A stretch of 41,391 nucleotides of DNA from an uncultured Clostridia bacterium (GTDB taxonomy: Bacteria > Bacillota > Clostridia > TANB77 > CAG-508). The notes beneath the pieces were generated by a model. That model was not told the DNA's origin. It saw only the letters and a list, made by a program, of their open reading frames with translations, and did not search any database. Below are positions 37,083-41,391 of this stretch, one piece after another. Both the position numbers and the translations under genes were made by a program. Positions within the stretch are counted from its first letter, which is position 1, and every line of letters begins with the position of its first letter. The stretch is from NCBI GenBank assembly GCA_947631335.1, contig CANRKZ010000008.1, forward strand, positions 1-41,391. The letters run 5' to 3'.

Positions 37083-37204
37083 TTACGGAAATTAAAATAA
37101 ATTAATTTAATTCACATAATACCTTGATTTTGTTGTAAAAATGTAATATAATTGTAATGTAAGGCTTTTTATTTATTTAAAAGCTCTAAAACATATTTCC
37201 GTAA
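37083..37204. repeat. 10-bp inverted repeat pair flanking the adhesin promoter
   Basis: TTACGGAAAT (37083-37092) and its exact reverse complement ATTTCCGTAA (37195-37204) enclose 102 bases, which contain the promoter at 37124-37152. The match does not extend further. It could be recombination sites of an invertible promoter, or paired operator sites. Confidence 0.5.
37124..37152 (+). promoter_or_regulatory. Promoter of the thioester adhesin
   Basis: TTGATT (37124-37129), 17-base spacer, TATAAT (37147-37152). The -10 is part of the 15-bp element (37145-37159) also found at 242-256. A leader of about 165 bases would result. A second, weaker candidate is TTGACT (37255-37260), 16 bases, TAAAAT (37277-37282). 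Confidence 0.6.
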
Positions 37205-37324
37205 ATGAATTTGACAAGGTAAAAATTAATAGAAAAATATACTAAAAATACCTATTGACTAATGTGAAAAAAAGTATAAAATATTATAAAAGGGTATATA
37301 AAGGTGAGAAAAGGAGAGAAATTT

Positions 37325-40300
37325 ATGAAGTTAAAAAGGACTTTTTTAAGTATAGTAGTAATAGCTGTATCCATTATACTAATGATAGCACCCAATACTG
37401 TATTGGCAACAAATGCAACAACACCATTATATTTAGGAATTACAGAACTAAGAACAAATAGTAAACCAGATATGGGATATGCAATTGGTGATCCAAATAC
37501 AAACAAAGAAGACGGAATGGCTCATAAGATTTGGAATATTTTAGAATATACTGGATCAGGCGATAATGCTGAATTAAAATCAGATGGCAATAAGAATATT
37601 TATTGTGTAAATGCAGGAATAGGGTTTACAGATACTAAAAAACGTGCAACGTATAATGTATTCTACAATATGAAAACTGAAAGAGAGCAAATAAAATTAC
37701 AAAATGATGTTTTTAAAGCACTTGTAGAGGGAGAAATTCCAGGAAATGAATCAGGCACTACCATTAGTAAATATAATGCATTATTGGCTTTAGGAGATAT
37801 GTTATATCTAATTGGTGACTCAGATGAACAAAAAACAGCATTATTAGAAGCAGCTGAAATTGATGGACAGCAATATAGCTTTTTGCTAACAGAAGATGAT
37901 ATTGCTGCTGTACAACAAGCTGCTATTTGGTATTTTACAAATTATTTTGAAAAAGATGCTACACAAACAACATATAAAGAAACTAATATTCATGATATGA
38001 AATACGATAAAACAGAAAATACAAGATGGCTTAATTATACAACAGATGGCAAAAGCTATAGCAGTTTATCTGATTATAATAAAAACTTAGGTGAGGGAGA
38101 ACAAAGGCAAATACAAGCAGAACAGTTATATAAATATTTAATAAAAACAGCTAAAGCAAATGCAAATAAATATTCGAGTACAACAGTAACTGGTGCACCA
38201 GCACAAGTAAGCACAAATACATTAAGCTATGAGTCTTCAAATTCAGACTACATATTAGGACCAATTTATATTACACAAACTGAGAATGCAATACCATATA
38301 CAATTAATCTTATTGCTAAAAATAATGGAACACAAATAAATTATAAATTATTAAATAGTGCTAAACAAGAAGTAGAAGAAGGAACTAATATCAAAGATTT
38401 AGTAGGACAAAATTTTTATATTTCTGTGTCGAAAGAAGCAGTAGCAGACATAGCAAAAGTTTCAATTGCAACTACTATAAATTATAGTGATACAATTCTT
38501 AAATTGTGGACATCAGCAACTGATGGAAGCGGAACACAACCTGTTATGATACCAGAAAAACATCCTGAATCTGTAGAAAAAGAGTTAACGATTGATGCCA
38601 AACCATTTGATTTAGCATTAAGAAAATATATTACAAAAGTCAATGGAACTGATGTGGTAAATTCAAGAATTCCAGTGATTGAAGAAAATACATTAACATC
38701 AGGAACAACTGCTACATATAAACACAGAAAGGATCCTGTGTTAGTAGAAACAGGAAATAAAGTTATTTATAAAATAACAATTTACAATGAAGGACAAAAA
38801 CAAGGAAGAGCAACAAAAGTAGTAGATCAATTGCCAACTGGATTAAAATTTAGTAGAGTAGTAAGTGGTGATTTCGATGCTAGCTATGATGAGAATAATA
38901 ACACGGTAAATTTTACAAGAAAACCAAATAACACGGATAACTTATCTGCATATACCAATGGGAATCTTGATTCAGAGACGATTGAAATTGAGTGTGAAGT
39001 AGTGGCAACACCAAATGAGACAAATAGTAAGATACTAACAAATGTTGCCTGGATATCAGAAGAATTTGATAGTGAAAGTGGTATTACTATTACAAATCAA
39101 AAGGGAGCAGATAGAGATTCTGAACCATCGACAATTCCTAGTGTAAATAAAGATAATATGGAAAATTATGATGGTACTGGCAATAAGGATAATTTAGATG
39201 ATTCAGATTATTATTATAAAGGTCAACAAGATGATGATGACTTTGAAAAATTAATTTTGATGCCACAATCTTTTGACTTAAAACTAATTAAAAGAATTAC
39301 ACAAGTTAATAACCAAAATGTACCAGAAAGAATTGAAAGTGTTGATGTAAGTAAATTAAATACATTGGATGAAAATGGAAAATTAATTACAACAGGGGAC
39401 TACACCTTAAATAAAGATCCAGTTGGAGTAAAAAAAGGAGATATAGTAACTTATACTTTTAGAATTTACAACGAGGGAACAATGGATGGATATGCTTCAG
39501 AAATTACAGAAGATATTCCAGAAGGTTTACAATTTTTATGGTCTGAAAAAGAAGGAGAAGAATTAAAGGCTGATACAACTTTATCAGATGATGAAAAGGA
39601 AGCTATTGAATTTAACCAAAAATACTTATGGGGAAATTTTGTTTATGATGAAAATAGAGAAAATATAATTCAGATTTCAACAGACTATTTATCAAAAGAT
39701 AATGAAACAACAGCACAAGGGAACTTAATACCAGCTTTTGGAAACAATGATGGTACTAAAACAGAAGCAGATATTCATTATAAGGAAGTATCTGTAAAAA
39801 TGAAAGTAATATCAGAAAATATCACAGGAACTATTATTAGAAATGAAGCTTGTATTTCAGAAGATACCGATAAAAATGGAAACCCAGTTAATGATAGAGA
39901 TTCTGATACGGAAAATTGGAAAAAATATGAAGATGATGAAGATTATGATAATATCATATTACAATCTTTTGATTTAGCTTTAAGAAAATTTATTATAGCA
40001 GTTAGTAAAGATACCAACATTGAAGATGAGGAATATTTTAAAAATGCAGATGGTTCTTATGTAAGAGCACCTAAAGTAGATACATCAAAATTAAATACTC
40101 TAGATGAAAATGGTAAAATGACAACAACAGCTATTTATAATCATACAAAAGAACCAATAGTTGTACAGCCAAATGATATAGTAGTTTATATGTTAAGAGT
40201 ATATAATGAAGGCGATATAGATGGTTACGCAAGTGAAATTAAAGATCATTTGCCTCCATATTTAGAGTTTGTTGAGGGCGAATTTAACAACAAATATAAT

Positions 40301-41281
40301 TGGGAAGTATCAGAAGATGGAAGAACAGTAACAACAGATTATTTAAAAAATAGTAAGTTAAATAAAGCAGTTAAAAATGAAACACCATCAACACCACAAG
40401 AAACTTATACTCTATCATACAAAGAAGTTCCTATTATGTGTAAAGTTAAAGAAAATGCTAAGACGAGTGAAAATATTACTAATATTGCAGATATTAGTGT
40501 TTATGAAGATGAAAATCATAATTCTGTAACGGATAGAGATTCTCAAGAAGATAATGTAAATCTTCCAGAAGATGAAAAATTACCAGGATATAAAGATGAT
40601 GAAAAAGGTGAATATGTTCCTGGACAACAAGACGATGATGATTTTGAAAAGGTTAACATTAAGATATTTGATTTAGCTTTAAGAAAATGGGTAACACAAG
40701 CAATTGTAATAGATAGTACAGGAACAACAGTAACTGAAACAGGACATCAGCCATATGATGATCCAGAGCAAGTTGTAAAAGTGGAATTACATAGAAAAAA
40801 GATAAATGAGGTAACAGTTAAATTTAGATATTCAATTAGAGTTATTAATGAAGGTGAAATTGCTGGTTATGCAAAAGAAGTAACCGACTATGTTCCAGAA
40901 GGCTTGAAATTTGTAGCAGAAGATAATAAAGGATGGACAGATGAAGGAAACAATGTGATTTCAACAAGATTATTAGAGAATACACTATTACAACCAGGAG
41001 AATATGCTGATGTAGAAGTTGTCCTTACATGGATTAATAATCAAGATAATATGGGAGTTAAGGTTAATACAGCAGAAATTTCAGAAGACTATAACGAATA
41101 TGGAGTACCAGATATAGATTCAACACCAGACAATAAAAAGCAAGGAGAAGATGATATTGATGATGCACCAGTTATGTTATCAATTAGTACAGGTCAAATG
41201 AGAATATATTTTACATTGGGATTTGTTGTATTGATTATAACAGCAGGAGGAGTAGTCTTAATTAGAAAATATGTATTATAA
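37325..41281 (+). CDS. Cys-Gln thioester-domain surface adhesin with DUF11-type repeats
   Basis: A cell-surface protein of 1318 residues. A signal peptide (about 1-26, ending VLA) leads into a thioester domain: Cys94 in IYCVNAG and Gln198 in VQQAAIWYF match the two ends of the internal thioester of TED adhesins, which bind host proteins covalently. A linker is followed by four related modules that start FDLALRK or FDLKLIK near 425, 648, 879 and 1114. Each resembles a DUF11 domain (YNEG, D.LP.GL.F) and the modules end in DRDS/DIDS acidic runs likely to bind calcium; the conserved Lys may form isopeptide bonds. The C-terminus has SISTGQ, a membrane helix (about 1294-1314) and a short basic tail, but no LPXTG. 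ATG 37325 has AAGGAGAG; the in-frame GTG 37304 has no such site. Confidence 0.88.
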   Translation: MKLKRTFLSIVVIAVSIILMIAPNTVLATNATTPLYLGITELRTNSKPDMGYAIGDPNTNKEDGMAHKIWNILEYTGSGDNAELKSDGNKNIYCVNAGIGFTDTKKRATYNVFYNMKTEREQIKLQNDVFKALVEGEIPGNESGTTISKYNALLALGDMLYLIGDSDEQKTALLEAAEIDGQQYSFLLTEDDIAAVQQAAIWYFTNYFEKDATQTTYKETNIHDMKYDKTENTRWLNYTTDGKSYSSLSDYNKNLGEGEQRQIQAEQLYKYLIKTAKANANKYSSTTVTGAPAQVSTNTLSYESSNSDYILGPIYITQTENAIPYTINLIAKNNGTQINYKLLNSAKQEVEEGTNIKDLVGQNFYISVSKEAVADIAKVSIATTINYSDTILKLWTSATDGSGTQPVMIPEKHPESVEKELTIDAKPFDLALRKYITKVNGTDVVNSRIPVIEENTLTSGTTATYKHRKDPVLVETGNKVIYKITIYNEGQKQGRATKVVDQLPTGLKFSRVVSGDFDASYDENNNTVNFTRKPNNTDNLSAYTNGNLDSETIEIECEVVATPNETNSKILTNVAWISEEFDSESGITITNQKGADRDSEPSTIPSVNKDNMENYDGTGNKDNLDDSDYYYKGQQDDDDFEKLILMPQSFDLKLIKRITQVNNQNVPERIESVDVSKLNTLDENGKLITTGDYTLNKDPVGVKKGDIVTYTFRIYNEGTMDGYASEITEDIPEGLQFLWSEKEGEELKADTTLSDDEKEAIEFNQKYLWGNFVYDENRENIIQISTDYLSKDNETTAQGNLIPAFGNNDGTKTEADIHYKEVSVKMKVISENITGTIIRNEACISEDTDKNGNPVNDRDSDTENWKKYEDDEDYDNIILQSFDLALRKFIIAVSKDTNIEDEEYFKNADGSYVRAPKVDTSKLNTLDENGKMTTTAIYNHTKEPIVVQPNDIVVYMLRVYNEGDIDGYASEIKDHLPPYLEFVEGEFNNKYNWEVSEDGRTVTTDYLKNSKLNKAVKNETPSTPQETYTLSYKEVPIMCKVKENAKTSENITNIADISVYEDENHNSVTDRDSQEDNVNLPEDEKLPGYKDDEKGEYVPGQQDDDDFEKVNIKIFDLALRKWVTQAIVIDSTGTTVTETGHQPYDDPEQVVKVELHRKKINEVTVKFRYSIRVINEGEIAGYAKEVTDYVPEGLKFVAEDNKGWTDEGNNVISTRLLENTLLQPGEYADVEVVLTWINNQDNMGVKVNTAEISEDYNEYGVPDIDSTPDNKKQGEDDIDDAPVMLSISTGQMRIYFTLGFVVLIITAGGVVLIRKYVL

Positions 41282-41305
41282 AATACAAGTATAAAATTTA
41301 TGTAG

Positions 41306-41337
41306 AAAGTCTAGCTTAATAAAAGCTGGGCTTTTTA
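41306..41337 (+). terminator. Terminator after the thioester adhesin
   Basis: AAAGTCTAGCT (41306-41316) pairs with AGCTGGGCTTT (41324-41334) with two G-U pairs around a 7-base loop, followed by TT. Confidence 0.8.
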
Positions 41338-41341
41338 TAAA

Positions 41342-41370
41342 TTGCAAAAATAGAGAGGATGTAGTAAAAT
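41342..41370 (+). promoter_or_regulatory. Candidate promoter of the next gene (beyond the window)
   Basis: TTGCAA (41342-41347), 17-base spacer, TAAAAT (41365-41370). The gene it would serve is not in the window. Confidence 0.4.
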
Positions 41371-41391
41371 AGATACAGGATAGGTAATAGG

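Noticed and set aside
37304..37324. GTG 37304 as start of the thioester adhesin
   Set aside because: AAGGAGAG (37311-37318) lies between it and ATG 37325, which it serves at normal spacing; no site precedes the GTG.

Overview
The window is very AT-rich bacterial DNA from a Gram-positive, anaerobic, probably spore-forming lineage, most likely an uncultured (gut-type) Clostridia. Reasons: strong AGGAGG ribosome binding sites and sigma-A promoters, AT-biased codons, sortase-type wall anchors (LPYTG, LPYAG), an anaerobic nucleotide reductase activase (nrdG), a Spo0E-family gene, trmFO and gdpP. The class-level placement is inference. Nearly everything lies on the + strand; the only convincing - strand gene is a D,D-carboxypeptidase.

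Layout. 1-120 is the very end of rpoC with its terminator. 384-5486 is a 1700-residue secreted wall-anchored protein with two dockerin-like modules and Ig-like repeats. 5875-11002 is a c-di-AMP and replication block: gdpP, a frameshifted pilin-like/DUF6273-like gene, rplI, dnaB. 11217-14152 is tilS and ftsH. 14365-16433 is a frameshifted wall-anchored protein with InlB-type repeats. 16557-20636 holds a membrane J-domain protein, nrdG, rpsU (57 aa) and a pair of M16 peptidase-like genes. 20845-21009 is a tiny Spo0E-like gene. 21361-26995 holds a SNF2-family ATPase, an unknown membrane protein and trmFO. 27080-29312 holds a coiled-coil repeat protein and a small membrane protein with a bPH2-like tail. 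29464-33936 is rpsL-rpsG-fusA-tuf. 34125-35557 is plsX (frameshifted) and acpP. 35724-37010 (-) is the carboxypeptidase, divergent from a 1318-residue thioester-domain adhesin at 37325-41281.

How it fits together. The core is housekeeping: translation, replication start-up, tRNA modification, lipid precursor supply, membrane proteolysis. Set among it are three large surface proteins and several lineage-specific genes. In most Firmicutes rpoC is directly followed by rpsL-rpsG-fusA-tuf; here about 29 kb separates them, and tuf is followed by plsX-acpP instead of the S10 operon.

Most notable: (1) the adhesin with a predicted Cys94-Gln198 thioester, whose promoter sits between two 10-bp inverted repeats, so an invertible switch or an operator pair is possible; (2) a 15-bp element shared by the upstream regions of two surface-protein genes; (3) a wall-anchored protein carrying dockerin-like repeats; (4) three frameshifted genes, one of them plsX, which suggests that some are sequence errors. 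I saw no tRNA, rRNA, CRISPR array, insertion sequence or phage gene.
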